A stretch of 64,000 nt of DNA from Pseudomonas sp. 7SR1. GTDB lineage: Bacteria; Pseudomonadota; Gammaproteobacteria; Pseudomonadales; Pseudomonadaceae. The notes beneath the pieces were generated by a model. The model was not told where the DNA came from. It ran no database searches and saw only the letters and a program-made list of their open reading frames with translations. This document shows, in pieces, positions 1 to 8,940 of the stretch (position 1 is its first letter; each line of letters starts with the position of its first letter). The stretch covers positions 5,843,001 through 5,907,000 of the forward strand of contig NZ_LT707064.1 in NCBI RefSeq assembly GCF_900156465.1, written 5' to 3'. A program made the position numbers and the translations under genes.

Positions 1-981
1 GTACTGGCGCGGATCGAGGGCGGCCGCCACCCGCCGGATCGCCCCGCCCTTGCCCGCCGCATCGTTGCCCTCGAACACCGCCACCAGGGCATGCCGGCGC
101 ATGCGCTTGTCCCGCAGCAGCCCCGCGAATCGCGCCTGCTCGGTGATCAGTTGTTCTTCATAGTCGGCCTTGTCCAGGCGCAGGGTCATGTCCAGGCTGT
201 CGAGCAAGGTAATCTGACTGTCCAGCGCCGGCAGCGGGGCCACGCTGACCTTTTCCGGCTTGATCCTGTGGCGGTCCAGTGCCTGGCGCAGGCCTTCGAG
301 CAGGATCCTGCCGACGGTGAGGCTGCGGTAGCAGGCGTCCATGCCCTCGATGACGTGCCACGGCGCGTAATCGCGGCTGGTCCGGCGCAGCACCCGCTCG
401 CCGTACTTGACGAACTTGCCGTAGGTCTGGGATTGCTGCCAGTCCAGCGGGCTGATCCGCCAGCTGTGCAACGGATCGTCCCGGAGCCCCTTGAGCCGGG
501 CCTTCATCTGTTTCTTGGAAAGGTGGAACCAGAACTTGAAGATCAGTGCACCCTCGTCACAGAGCATTTTCTCCAGGCGCTCGGCGGCATTGATGGCCTG
601 GTCGAGCCGGGGGTCCTTGAACTCCCCATGAACCCGTCCCTGCAGCATCTGGCTGTACCAGTTGCCGAAGAAGATGCCCATGCGCCCCTTGGCCGGCAGC
701 ATCCGCCAGTAGCGCCAGGCCGGTGGCCGCGCCAGTTCCTCGTCGGTCTGCTGGTCGAAGGTGCGCACCTCGATCAGCCGCGGGTCCATCCACTCGTTGA
801 GCAACTTCACCGTTTCGCCCTTGCCCGCCCCTTCGATGCCGTTGATCAGCACGATCACCGGAAATCGGCTCTGCTGATGCAGCTCGAATTGAGCCTCCAG
901 CAGCGCTTCACGCAAGGCCGGTACTTCGGCGTCATAAGTGTCTTTATCGATAACGTGGCCGATCTCGGCGGATTCGAACAT
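1..981 (-). CDS. pap: Polyphosphate:AMP phosphotransferase (two-domain PPK2 family), 3' end beyond window
   Basis: Reading on the minus strand from the ATG at 981 gives 327 residues with no stop before the window edge, so the C-terminus is missing. Residues 47-56 carry a PPK2-type Walker A loop (NGIEGAGKGE), followed by the family's lid and arginine-rich region (RPPAWRYWRMLPAKGRMGIFFGNWYS). A second Walker A (FEGNDAAGKGG) appears at about residues 299-309, the start of the second PPK2 domain. Tandem PPK2 domains mark the class II enzymes that phosphorylate AMP to ADP with polyphosphate; family members are about 500 residues, so roughly a third is lost. It is a cytosolic enzyme, divergent from mnmC with a 150-base gap. 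The family is clear; the AMP preference is inferred from the two-domain layout. Confidence 0.88.
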   Translation of the reverse strand, partial: MFESAEIGHVIDKDTYDAEVPALREALLEAQFELHQQSRFPVIVLINGIEGAGKGETVKLLNEWMDPRLIEVRTFDQQTDEELARPPAWRYWRMLPAKGRMGIFFGNWYSQMLQGRVHGEFKDPRLDQAINAAERLEKMLCDEGALIFKFWFHLSKKQMKARLKGLRDDPLHSWRISPLDWQQSQTYGKFVKYGERVLRRTSRDYAPWHVIEGMDACYRSLTVGRILLEGLRQALDRHRIKPEKVSVAPLPALDSQITLLDSLDMTLRLDKADYEEQLITEQARFAGLLRDKRMRRHALVAVFEGNDAAGKGGAIRRVAAALDPRQY

Positions 982-1131
982 ACGCAGCTCCTTCCAGGAA
1001 TGGGCAAAGACTAGCGGATTGGATGCGGCACCGTGCAGCAGATTCCATCCAGATGCCCAGTCTGTTGCGGTGGGTCAAGCAAGCCGACAGCGATCGGCTA
1101 GAATGGCCATCCAGTTTTCACCGAGCCTGCC

Positions 1132-3120
1132 ATGACGCCCATCCAGTACCACGCCCAACTCGACTGGGACGACCAGGGTCGCCCGCGCTCGCGGGTGTTC
1201 GACGACGTGTACTTTTCCGACCAGTCCGGGTTGGAAGAGACCCGCTATGTGTTCCTCGAACAGAACAACCTGGCCGAGCGCTTTCGCGCGTTGCCGGACC
1301 ACGGGCGGCTGGTGATCGGCGAAACCGGATTCGGCACCGGCCTGAACTTCCTCTGTGCCTGGCAGTTGTTCGAACAACACGCGCCGGTCGGGGCGCGGTT
1401 GCATTTTGTCAGCGTCGAAAAGTACCCCCTCACCCCCACGGACCTGCGCCGGGCCCTGTCCCTCTGGCCATCGCTCAAGGAACAGGCCGATCAGTTGCTC
1501 GCGCAGTATGTGGCAATCCACCAGGGCTTCCAGCGCCTGGTAATGGCGGGTGGGCGTGTGACGCTGACCTTGATGATCGGCGATGCATTGGAGCAGTTGC
1601 CACAACTGGACGGCCAGATCGACGCCTGGTTCCTGGACGGTTTCGCGCCGGCCAGGAACCCGGACATGTGGACCGCCGAACTGTTCGCCGAACTGGCGCG
1701 GCTGGCGGTCCCCGGCACCACCCTCAGCACGTTCACCAGCACCGGTTGGGTACGACGATTGCTCAACGCCGCCGGTTTCAAGATGAAACGCACACCGGGC
1801 ATCGGCCATAAGTGGGAAATTCTTCGAGGAACTTATCTCGGCGGGCCGGAGCAGACGCCGGCACCATCCCCCGCGAAGCCATGGTATGCGCGCCCCGCCC
1901 CACTGGCCGGAGAGCGCCGCGCATTGGTGGTCGGTGGCGGCCTGGCCGGTTGCGCCAGTGCGGCCAGCCTAGCGGCACGAGGGTGGCAGGTCACGCTGCT
2001 GGAACGCCACGCCGGATTGGCGGAAGAAGCGTCCGGCAATCCCCAGGGCGTGCTGTACCTCAAGCTTTCCGCCCACGGCACGGCGTTGTCGCAGATGATC
2101 CTCAGCGGATTCGGCTACACCCGGCGCCTGCTGGAGCAACTGCAACGAGGCGTTGACTGGGACGGCTGCGGTGTCTTGCAACTGGCCTTCGACCACAAGG
2201 AGGCCGAACGCCAGGCGCAACTGGCCGCGGCATTCCCGACCGACTTGCTGCACCGGCTGGAGCGCCCGGAAGCCGAGGCCCTGGCGGGCATCGGCCTGGC
2301 CTGTGGTGGTCTGTTCTATCCCGAAGGCGGCTGGGTCCATCCACCGGCGCTGTGTCGCTGGCAGGCTTCGGCGCCGGCGATCGAGGTGTCGCTCCACCAT
2401 GAGGTGCTGGACCTGCGCCGCGTCGACGGGCAATGGCAAGCCTGGGACGGCGAACGCTGCCTGGCCAGCGCACCGGTGGCGATCCTCGCCAGCGCCGCCG
2501 AGATCAAGCGTTTCGAACCGGCGGCGGGGCTGCCGCTCAAGCGCATTCGCGGACAGATCACCCGGCTACCCCAGACTGCCCGCAGCCAGGACCTGCGCAC
2601 CGTGGTCTGCGCCGAAGGCTACGTGGCACCGGCGCGCCTGGGCGAGCATACCCTTGGGGCCAGTTTCGATTTCAAGAATGACGACCTGACGCCCACCGCT
2701 GCCGAACATGCCGGCAACCTGGTTATGCTGGAGGAACTTTCCGCCGACCTGGTGGATCGCCTGGAAGCCGACACCCTGGCTCCGGAAAACCTCGAAGGCC
2801 GCGCGGCGTTCCGTTGCACCAGCCCGGACTACCTGCCCATCGTCGGTCCCCTGGCCGACGGCCAGGCCTTCGCCCGAACCTATGCCGTACTGGCCAAGGA
2901 CGCCCGTCAGGTTCCGGACAGCCCCTGCCCCTGGCTTGATGGCTTGTACATCAACAGCGGCCATGGGTCCCGGGGCCTGATCACCGCACCGCTGGCAGGG
3001 GAGCTGATCGCCGCCTGGCTGGACAACGAACCCTTGCCCCTGCCCCGCAGCGTCGCCGAGGCTTGCCACCCGAATCGGTTCGCATTGCGGACGCTGATCC
3101 GGGGCAAACTCAACGACTGA
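1132..3120 (+). CDS. mnmC: Bifunctional tRNA mnm5s2U biosynthesis protein MnmC
   Basis: A 662-residue two-domain protein. The N-terminal half is an SAM-dependent methyltransferase with the glycine-rich loop GETGFGTGLNF at about residues 63-73 and a WFLDGFAPARNPDMW motif. The C-terminal half is an FAD-dependent oxidoreductase of the DAO type, with the Rossmann dinucleotide motif VVGGGLAGCASA from about residue 266. In the known pathway the oxidase domain removes carboxymethyl from cmnm5(s2)U34 and the methylase domain then makes mnm5(s2)U34 in tRNAs for Lys, Glu and Gln. Length and domain order match the full fused enzyme, with no frameshift between the halves. It appears to be a single-gene unit, followed by a REP-rich gap. 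Confidence 0.95.
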   Translation: MTPIQYHAQLDWDDQGRPRSRVFDDVYFSDQSGLEETRYVFLEQNNLAERFRALPDHGRLVIGETGFGTGLNFLCAWQLFEQHAPVGARLHFVSVEKYPLTPTDLRRALSLWPSLKEQADQLLAQYVAIHQGFQRLVMAGGRVTLTLMIGDALEQLPQLDGQIDAWFLDGFAPARNPDMWTAELFAELARLAVPGTTLSTFTSTGWVRRLLNAAGFKMKRTPGIGHKWEILRGTYLGGPEQTPAPSPAKPWYARPAPLAGERRALVVGGGLAGCASAASLAARGWQVTLLERHAGLAEEASGNPQGVLYLKLSAHGTALSQMILSGFGYTRRLLEQLQRGVDWDGCGVLQLAFDHKEAERQAQLAAAFPTDLLHRLERPEAEALAGIGLACGGLFYPEGGWVHPPALCRWQASAPAIEVSLHHEVLDLRRVDGQWQAWDGERCLASAPVAILASAAEIKRFEPAAGLPLKRIRGQITRLPQTARSQDLRTVVCAEGYVAPARLGEHTLGASFDFKNDDLTPTAAEHAGNLVMLEELSADLVDRLEADTLAPENLEGRAAFRCTSPDYLPIVGPLADGQAFARTYAVLAKDARQVPDSPCPWLDGLYINSGHGSRGLITAPLAGELIAAWLDNEPLPLPRSVAEACHPNRFALRTLIRGKLND

Positions 3121-3135
3121 TGCCCCGCCCCAAAT

Positions 3136-3222
3136 CTTGTGGGAGCGAGCCTGCTCGTGACGGCGGTGTATCAGTCGGCGTCAGGGCAGACTGAGTCAGC
3201 GCCATCGCGAACAGCCCGCACA
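3136..3222. repeat. REP-type palindrome pair, partly degenerate
   Basis: The gap after mnmC contains TTGTGGGAGCGAGCCTGCTC, the core of the common P. fluorescens REP. A weaker opposing copy (CATCGCGAACAGCCCGCACA) lies about 50 bases on, which suggests a decayed REPIN doublet. The remainder of the 246-base gap shows no ORF; asnO has its own upstream region from about 3300. Confidence 0.6.
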
Positions 3223-3366
3223 CAATCAGCGCAGCCCGGCCCCTTCTGTCGCCTTATAACGCATCGATATAAAACTCACGGCAATCCCCCCGGTCAGTTC
3301 CAGAGTACCCGCCATTTCGGCGCGTGCGGCTTGACCCCTCCCCAACGGAAAAACCGGTAAGGACTT

Positions 3367-5139
3367 ATGTGCGGATTAGCTGGAGAGTTACGTTTCGATC
3401 AACAACCTGCGGACCTTGCGGCCGTGGAACGCATCACCCACCACCTCGCCCCTCGTGGCCCCGACGCGTGGGGTTTTCATAGCCAGGGCCCGATCGCCCT
3501 GGGTCATCGTCGCCTGAAAATCATGGACCTGTCCGACGGCTCGGCCCAGCCGATGATCGACAATCAGTTGGGCCTGTCCCTGGCCTTCAATGGCGCGATC
3601 TACAACTATCCGGAGCTGCGAGCCGAACTCGAAGCATTGGGCTATGGCTTCCATTCCGGCGGCGACACCGAGGTGCTGCTCAAGGGTTATCACGCCTGGG
3701 GCCAAGCGCTGCTGCCCAAGCTCAACGGCATGTTCGCCTTCGCCATCTGGGAGCGCGACGCCAAGCAGCTGTTCATCGCCCGCGACCGTCTCGGCGTCAA
3801 GCCGCTGTACCTGTCGCGCACCGGCCAGCGCCTGCGTTTTGCCTCGGCGCTGCCGGCCCTGCTCAAGGGCGGCGATATCAACCCCGTGCTCGATCCCGTC
3901 GCGCTCAATCACTACCTGAATTTCCACGCCGTGGTCCCGGCGCCGCGTACCTTGCTGGCGGGCATCGAAAAGCTGCCACCGGCCACCTGGATGCGCATCG
4001 GAGCCGATGGCAGCACCGAGCAGCAAACCTGGTGGACCCTGCCATACGGCCCGCGGGCCGATGAACAGCAGCTGAACCTGGAGGACTGGATCGACCGGGT
4101 GCTCGACAGCACTCGCGAAGCGGTCGCCATTCGCCAGCGAGCCGCGGTGGATGTCGGCGTTCTGCTGTCCGGCGGCGTGGACTCGAGCATGCTGGTGGGG
4201 CTGTTGCGAGAGGTCGGCGTGCAAGACCTGTCCACCTTTTCCATCGGTTTCCAGGATGCCGGCGGCGAGCGCGGTGACGAATTCCAGTATTCGGACCTGA
4301 TCGCCCGACACTACGGCACCCGGCACCACCAGTTACGCATCGACGAAAAGGAAATCATCGAACAGTTGCCAGCGGCCTTCCGCGCCATGAGCGAGCCGAT
4401 GGTCAGTCATGACTGCATCGCGTTCTACCTGTTGTCGCGGGAAGTGTCCAAGCATTGCAAAGTGGTGCAAAGCGGCCAGGGCGCCGACGAACTGTTCGCC
4501 GGTTACCACTGGTATCCACAGGTGGATGGCGCCAGCGACCCTTATGCGGCCTATCGCGCGGCCTTCTTCGACCGCAGCTATGAAGAATATGCCGCCACCG
4601 TACAGCCCAAGTGGCTGGTGGCCAACGACGCGGCCGGTGACTTCGTCAAGGAACACTTCGCCCGACCTGGCGCCGACGCGGCCGTGGACAAGGCGCTGCG
4701 CCTGGACAGCACGGTTATGCTGGTGGACGACCCGGTCAAGCGTGTCGACAACATGACCATGGCCTGGGGCCTGGAGGCGCGCACGCCGTTCCTGGACTAC
4801 CGACTGGTGGAGCTCTCGGCGCGGATCCCGGCGAAGTTCAAGTTGCCCGACGGCGGCAAGCAAGTGCTCAAGGAAGCGGCCCGGCGGGTGATTCCCGGCG
4901 AAGTGATCGACCGCAAGAAAGGCTACTTCCCGGTACCGGGACTCAAGCACCTGGAAGGCAACACCCTGGCCTGGGTCCGCGAACTGCTGCTGGACCCGAG
5001 CCAGGACCGCGGCCTGTTCAACCCGGCCATGCTGGACCGCCTGCTCACCGACCCCAACGGTCAGCTCACCCCATTGCGCGGCTCCCGTCTGTGGCAGCTG
5101 GCAGCGCTGAACCTGTGGCTCAGCGAGCAAGGAATCTGA
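3367..5139 (+). CDS. asnO: N-acetylglutaminylglutamine amidotransferase (asparagine synthase-like)
   Basis: A 590-residue class II glutamine amidotransferase. Cys2 directly after the initiator Met (MCGLAGELRFD) is the Ntn nucleophile of the glutaminase domain (about residues 2-200). The ATP-pyrophosphatase P-loop LLSGGVDSSML at about residues 264-274 marks the asparagine-synthetase domain. Its direct coupling to ngg and closeness to an M42-family hydrolase match the osmolyte cluster described in Pseudomonas and rhizobia, so it is called the enzyme that amidates N-acetylglutaminylglutamine to NAGGN, not a general AsnB. An A/G-rich stretch (GGTAAGGACTT) precedes the ATG. The cluster is normally induced by osmotic stress; no specific promoter was identified here. 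Confidence 0.9.
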   Translation: MCGLAGELRFDQQPADLAAVERITHHLAPRGPDAWGFHSQGPIALGHRRLKIMDLSDGSAQPMIDNQLGLSLAFNGAIYNYPELRAELEALGYGFHSGGDTEVLLKGYHAWGQALLPKLNGMFAFAIWERDAKQLFIARDRLGVKPLYLSRTGQRLRFASALPALLKGGDINPVLDPVALNHYLNFHAVVPAPRTLLAGIEKLPPATWMRIGADGSTEQQTWWTLPYGPRADEQQLNLEDWIDRVLDSTREAVAIRQRAAVDVGVLLSGGVDSSMLVGLLREVGVQDLSTFSIGFQDAGGERGDEFQYSDLIARHYGTRHHQLRIDEKEIIEQLPAAFRAMSEPMVSHDCIAFYLLSREVSKHCKVVQSGQGADELFAGYHWYPQVDGASDPYAAYRAAFFDRSYEEYAATVQPKWLVANDAAGDFVKEHFARPGADAAVDKALRLDSTVMLVDDPVKRVDNMTMAWGLEARTPFLDYRLVELSARIPAKFKLPDGGKQVLKEAARRVIPGEVIDRKKGYFPVPGLKHLEGNTLAWVRELLLDPSQDRGLFNPAMLDRLLTDPNGQLTPLRGSRLWQLAALNLWLSEQGI

Positions 5140-5142
5140 TTG

Positions 5143-6888
5143 ATGAAACCCAACCCTACCGTTCACAACCAACGTCTGCTGCGTGGCCAGGCCCCTTCCT
5201 ATGAACGCCTGCAAGCACGCCTGGCCGAAGACGGCAGCGAGCTGGACACCGCCCCCATCGCCGTGCATTGCGGCTGGGGCCGGCTGCTGATCGGCCACAC
5301 CTTCCCGGACCCCGCGTCCCTGGGCCGGGAACTGCTCAACGAACAGCCCGGCGAACGGGACATCGCCCTGTACGTCGCAGCTCCCCAGCAAGTGCTGGGG
5401 CTGGAGCCGGCGCATCTGTTTCTCGATCCCTCCGACACGCTGCGCCTGTGGTTCAGCGATTATCGCCAGGCCACCCGGGTGTTCCGTGGCTTTCGCATTC
5501 GTCGCGCCCAGAGCGAAGCGGACTGGCAGGCCATCAACCAGCTCTACCAGGCCCGGGGCATGCTTCCCATCGATCCCCAGCGGCTGACCCCGCGCCACGA
5601 GGGGGGCCCCGTCTACTGGCTGGCCGAAGACGACGACACCGGTGCGGTGATCGGCAGCGTCATGGGCCTGAATCATCAGAAAGCCTTCAACGATCCGGAA
5701 AACGGCAGCAGCCTCTGGTGCCTGGCCGTGGACCCGCAATGCTCCAGGCCCGGGGTGGGTGAAGTGCTGGTGCGGCACCTTGTCGAGCACTTCATGAGCC
5801 GTGGCTTGAGCTATCTCGACCTGTCGGTATTGCATGACAACCGCCAGGCGAAGAATCTCTATGCCAAGCTGGGTTTCCGGAACCTGTCGACCTTTGCCAT
5901 CAAACGCAAGAACGGTATCAACCAGCCACTGTTCCTGGGGCCGGGTCCGGAAGCGCAGTTCAATCCCTACGCCCGGATCATTGTCGAGGAAGCTCACCGT
6001 CGCGGCATCGAAGTGCAGGTGGACGACGCCGAGGCCGGCCTGTTCACCCTGATCCATGGCAGTCGCCGAGTGCGCTGTCGCGAGTCCCTGAGCGACTTGA
6101 CCAGTGCCGTCAGCATGACGTTGTGCCAGAACAAAAGCCTGACCCACAAGGTGCTGAAAAATGCCGGGCTGAGCCTGCCGGCCCAGCAATTGGCGGGCAA
6201 TGCCGATGACAATCTGGCGTTTCTGGATGAACACGAACGGGTGGTGGTCAAGCCGTTGGACGGCGAACAGGGCCAAGGCGTGGCAGTGGACCTGCGCACC
6301 ATCGAAGAGGTGCAGGCCGCCATCGAGACCGCCCGGCAGTTTGACCAACGGGTCCTGCTGGAAAGCTTTCACGAAGGGTTGGACCTGCGGATCCTGGTGA
6401 TCGGATTCGAAGTGGTGGCCGCAGCCATCCGGCGTCCGGCAGAAGTGATCGGAGATGGCCGCCACACCATCGGTGCCTTGATCGAGGCCCAGAGCCGCCG
6501 GCGGCAGGCGGCTACGGGGGGCGAGAGCAAGATCCCCCTGGACGCCGAGACCCAACGCACACTGAACTCGGCGGGCTATGACTACGACAGTGTCTTGCCG
6601 GCCGGGGAACACCTGTTCGTACGGCGTACAGCGAACCTGCATACCGGCGGTATCCTGGAAGATGTCACCGGCATTCTCCACCCGACCCTCGCCGAGGCAG
6701 CGGTACGGGCCGCACGAGCCCTGGACATCCCCATGGTTGGCCTCGACCTGCTGGTACCGGCCGCCGACCAACCCGAGTACGTATTCATCGAAGCCAATGA
6801 ACGCGCCGGCCTGGCCAACCACGAACCACAGCCCACGGCTGAACGCTTCGTGGACTTGCTGTTTCCCCACAGCCAGGCGATGGCCTAA
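5143..6888 (+). CDS. ngg: N-acetylglutaminylglutamine synthetase (GNAT / ATP-grasp fusion)
   Basis: 581 residues from the ATG at 5143, three bases after the asnO stop; AAGGA lies about nine bases upstream. A reading from TTG at 5140 is possible but unlikely. Residues about 115-260 form a GNAT acetyltransferase domain (WCLAVDPQCSRPGVGEVLVR is its acetyl-CoA loop). Residues about 300-575 form an ATP-grasp ligase similar to those of cyanophycin and glutathione synthetases (VVVKPLDGEQGQGV, VFIEANERAG). The fusion fits a protein that both acetylates and ligates glutamine units to give N-acetylglutaminylglutamine, which asnO then amidates. It is cytosolic and probably co-transcribed with asnO. Confidence 0.9.
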   Translation: MKPNPTVHNQRLLRGQAPSYERLQARLAEDGSELDTAPIAVHCGWGRLLIGHTFPDPASLGRELLNEQPGERDIALYVAAPQQVLGLEPAHLFLDPSDTLRLWFSDYRQATRVFRGFRIRRAQSEADWQAINQLYQARGMLPIDPQRLTPRHEGGPVYWLAEDDDTGAVIGSVMGLNHQKAFNDPENGSSLWCLAVDPQCSRPGVGEVLVRHLVEHFMSRGLSYLDLSVLHDNRQAKNLYAKLGFRNLSTFAIKRKNGINQPLFLGPGPEAQFNPYARIIVEEAHRRGIEVQVDDAEAGLFTLIHGSRRVRCRESLSDLTSAVSMTLCQNKSLTHKVLKNAGLSLPAQQLAGNADDNLAFLDEHERVVVKPLDGEQGQGVAVDLRTIEEVQAAIETARQFDQRVLLESFHEGLDLRILVIGFEVVAAAIRRPAEVIGDGRHTIGALIEAQSRRRQAATGGESKIPLDAETQRTLNSAGYDYDSVLPAGEHLFVRRTANLHTGGILEDVTGILHPTLAEAAVRAARALDIPMVGLDLLVPAADQPEYVFIEANERAGLANHEPQPTAERFVDLLFPHSQAMA

Positions 6889-6897
6889 GCCTCTACA

Positions 6898-7000
6898 GAT
6901 CATTCCCACGCCCGGCGTGGGAATGCCTCAAGGGACGCTCAGCGTTCAGATCACGCCGGGCGTCACCGGCTGCATTCCCACGCAGCGCGTGGGAATGATC
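6898..7000. repeat. 103-bp palindromic element with GATCATTCCCACGC termini
   Basis: The ends are exact inverted copies of a 14-base word (GATCATTCCCACGC and GCGTGGGAATGATC). Each end also folds locally into a CATTCCCACG/CGTGGGAATG hairpin, and the interior has a further partial palindrome. This matches the style of a frequently dispersed non-coding Pseudomonas repeat. It separates ngg from the M42 hydrolase gene without ORFs. Confidence 0.75.
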
Positions 7001-7026
7001 ATGCGCTCAACCCATCAGGAGTTTCC

Positions 7027-8217
7027 ATGATCAGTAAAATTCCCGAACCGAACCTCGAATACCTGCAGAAAGTCCTGCTGGAGATGCTTGCCATTCCCAG
7101 CCCCACCGGCTTCACCGACACCATCGTGCGCTATGTCGCCGAGCGGCTGGAAGAACTCGGCATTCCCTTCGAGATGACCCGGCGCGGCACGATCCGCGCC
7201 ACCCTCAAGGGCCGCAAGAACAGCCCCGACCGGGCGGTCTCGGCTCACCTGGACACCATTGGTGCCACCGTACGGGCCATCAAGGATAACGGCCGCCTGA
7301 CCCTGGCGCCGGTGGGCTGCTGGTCCAGCCGTTTCGCCGAAGGCAGTCGAGTCAGCCTGTTCACCGACACCGGGGTGATCCGCGGCAGCGTGTTGCCGTT
7401 GATGGCCTCCGGGCACGCGTTCAATACCGCCGTGGATGAAATGCCCATCAGCTGGGATCACATCGAACTGCGCCTGGACGCCTACTGCGCCACCCGGGCC
7501 GATTGCGAAACCCTGGGGGTCGGTATCGGTGACTACGTCGCCTTCGACCCCTTGCCGGAATTCACCGAGAGCGGCCACATCAGTGCCCGGCACCTGGACG
7601 ACAAGGCCGGGGTAGCGGCACTGCTGGCCGCGCTCAAGGCTATCGTCGAGAGCGGTGAGGAACTGCTGATCGATTGCCACCCACTGTTCACCATCACCGA
7701 AGAAACCGGCAGTGGCGCAGCCGCCGCACTGCCCTGGGACGTCAGTGAATTCGTCGGCATCGACATCGCCCCCGTCGCCCCGGGCCAGCATTCGAGCGAG
7801 CACACGGTGAGCGTGGCGATGCAGGACTCCGGTGGTCCGTATGACTATCACCTGTCGCGGCATCTGTTGAAGCTGGCCAAGGAGAACGACCTGCCGGTAC
7901 GTCGTGACCTGTTCCGCTACTACTTCAGCGATGCCCATTCGGCCATCACCGCCGGCCATGACATTCGAACCGCCCTGCTGGCCTTCGGCTGCGACGCCAC
8001 CCATGGCTACGAACGCACCCACATCGACAGCCTCGCCGCCCTCAGCCGCCTGCTGGGCGCCTACATTCTCAGCCCGCCGGTATTCGCCAGCGATGCACAA
8101 CCGGCCCAGGGTTCCCTGGAGCGCTTCAGCCATCAGATCGAACACGATGCACAGATGGAAAGCGATACCCGCGTACCGTCGGTGGACAGCCTGGTGGGAC
8201 AACGGTCGGACGGGTGA
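7027..8217 (+). CDS. M42-family hydrolase of the NAGGN osmolyte cluster
   Basis: A 396-residue co-catalytic metallopeptidase of the M42/glutamyl-aminopeptidase-like family. Expected metal ligands and catalytic residues are visible: SAHLDTIG near residue 77, HLDDKAGVAALL near 193, ITEETGSGAA near 225, and GIDIAPV near 247. A C-terminal histidine lies in YERTHIDSL. No signal peptide is seen, so it is cytosolic. The family member linked to asnO/ngg is found with NAGGN clusters; its substrate is not firmly established, and degradation or trimming of the dipeptide osmolyte is an inference. It lies 138 bases after ngg behind a palindromic element, so it may have partly independent expression. GGAG lies about six bases before the ATG. 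Confidence 0.85.
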   Translation: MISKIPEPNLEYLQKVLLEMLAIPSPTGFTDTIVRYVAERLEELGIPFEMTRRGTIRATLKGRKNSPDRAVSAHLDTIGATVRAIKDNGRLTLAPVGCWSSRFAEGSRVSLFTDTGVIRGSVLPLMASGHAFNTAVDEMPISWDHIELRLDAYCATRADCETLGVGIGDYVAFDPLPEFTESGHISARHLDDKAGVAALLAALKAIVESGEELLIDCHPLFTITEETGSGAAAALPWDVSEFVGIDIAPVAPGQHSSEHTVSVAMQDSGGPYDYHLSRHLLKLAKENDLPVRRDLFRYYFSDAHSAITAGHDIRTALLAFGCDATHGYERTHIDSLAALSRLLGAYILSPPVFASDAQPAQGSLERFSHQIEHDAQMESDTRVPSVDSLVGQRSDG

Positions 8218-8355
8218 TCGAAATTATCCTCCGGCCGGTCATCCGCGGACAGGCGGTTGCCCTGCGGGCGCAGCCTGCTCGCGATGCGCCTCCCAAGGCT
8301 AGCCGCAAGCCTTCAATGGCCGTAGCATCAGGGCATTGTCCAGCCGAGGTAGACC

Positions 8356-8583
8356 ATGCTGATTCCCCACGACCAACTCGAAGTCGACACGCTGACTCGC
8401 CTGATCGAGGACTTCGTGACTCGCGACGGCACCGACAACGGTGACGACACGCCCCTGGAGACGCGTGTATTGCGGGTCAGGCAAGCCCTGGCCAAGGGCC
8501 AGGCGATGATCGTCTTCGATCCTGAAAGCGAACAGTGCCAATTGATGCTCAAGCACGACGTGCCCAAGCATCTATTTGACTGA
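8356..8583 (+). CDS. YheU-like UPF0270 family protein
   Basis: A 75-residue acidic cytosolic protein beginning [20 protein letters not shown], the recognisable start of the UPF0270/YheU family; length is normal for the family (about 70-80). GGTAGACC precedes the ATG. Its function is unknown. Its last 12 bases overlap the end of the convergent Rsm gene. Confidence 0.85.
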   Translation: MLIPHDQLEVDTLTRLIEDFVTRDGTDNGDDTPLETRVLRVRQALAKGQAMIVFDPESEQCQLMLKHDVPKHLFD

Positions 8584-8790
8584 ACACGCCCTGTCGACCG
8601 CAGACGCCTTGGGCGTGGCCCGGGCTTTCTTCTTCTGGATCCTTTCGTAGATTTCGAAGCGATGCACATCGATGTGCCGTGGCGCTTCCACGCCGAACCG
8701 CACGGTGGTGCCGTTGACCGAGAGCACCCGCACGGAAATGTCGTCACCGATGGAAATCAGTTCACCCACAGCACGGCTTAATACGAGCAT
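8572..8790 (-). CDS. CsrA/RsmA-family RNA-binding protein, divergent paralogue
   Basis: 72 residues from the ATG at 8790, chosen because [10 protein letters not shown] is the canonical CsrA start; twelve extra in-frame codons upstream do not align. CsrA dimers bind GGA motifs in mRNA leaders and block ribosomes or alter stability. The core beta-strand residues L4, R6, V42 and R44 are kept, but position 7 is Ala where most CsrA proteins have Arg, and position 45 is Phe where Glu is usual. A basic KKKARATPK tail extends beyond residue 53, making it longer than RsmA or RsmE (about 61-65). It is probably an additional Rsm paralogue of Pseudomonas, not the main RsmA. The 3' end overlaps the UPF0270 gene by 12 bases. 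Confidence 0.85.
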   Translation of the reverse strand: MLVLSRAVGELISIGDDISVRVLSVNGTTVRFGVEAPRHIDVHRFEIYERIQKKKARATPKASAVDRACSVK

Positions 8791-8940
8791 GGTTCTTGTC
8801 CTTAAGAATGTCTGGACCTCGACCATGCCCGGCCGCTTTGGTGTTCACAAGACAACGACAAGAATTCAGTAACCCCCTACAAACAGGGCTCCTGCGACTG
8901 ACGGAAACGTCCTGCAAAACCCTGTCGAATCGCCCGGATG

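Noticed and set aside
1132..3120. mnmC as two separate genes
   Set aside because: The frame is continuous from the methyltransferase to the oxidase domain, with no stop or frameshift.
4333..6909. 858-residue open frame on the minus strand
   Set aside because: It lies wholly antisense to asnO and ngg, both clear enzymes. Long antisense frames are expected at this GC content and codon bias, and the translation has no recognisable domain.
8258..8300. REP-like remnant before the UPF0270 gene
   Set aside because: CCTGCGGGCGCAGCCTGCTC resembles a REP half but has no clear partner arm, so it is not listed as a feature.
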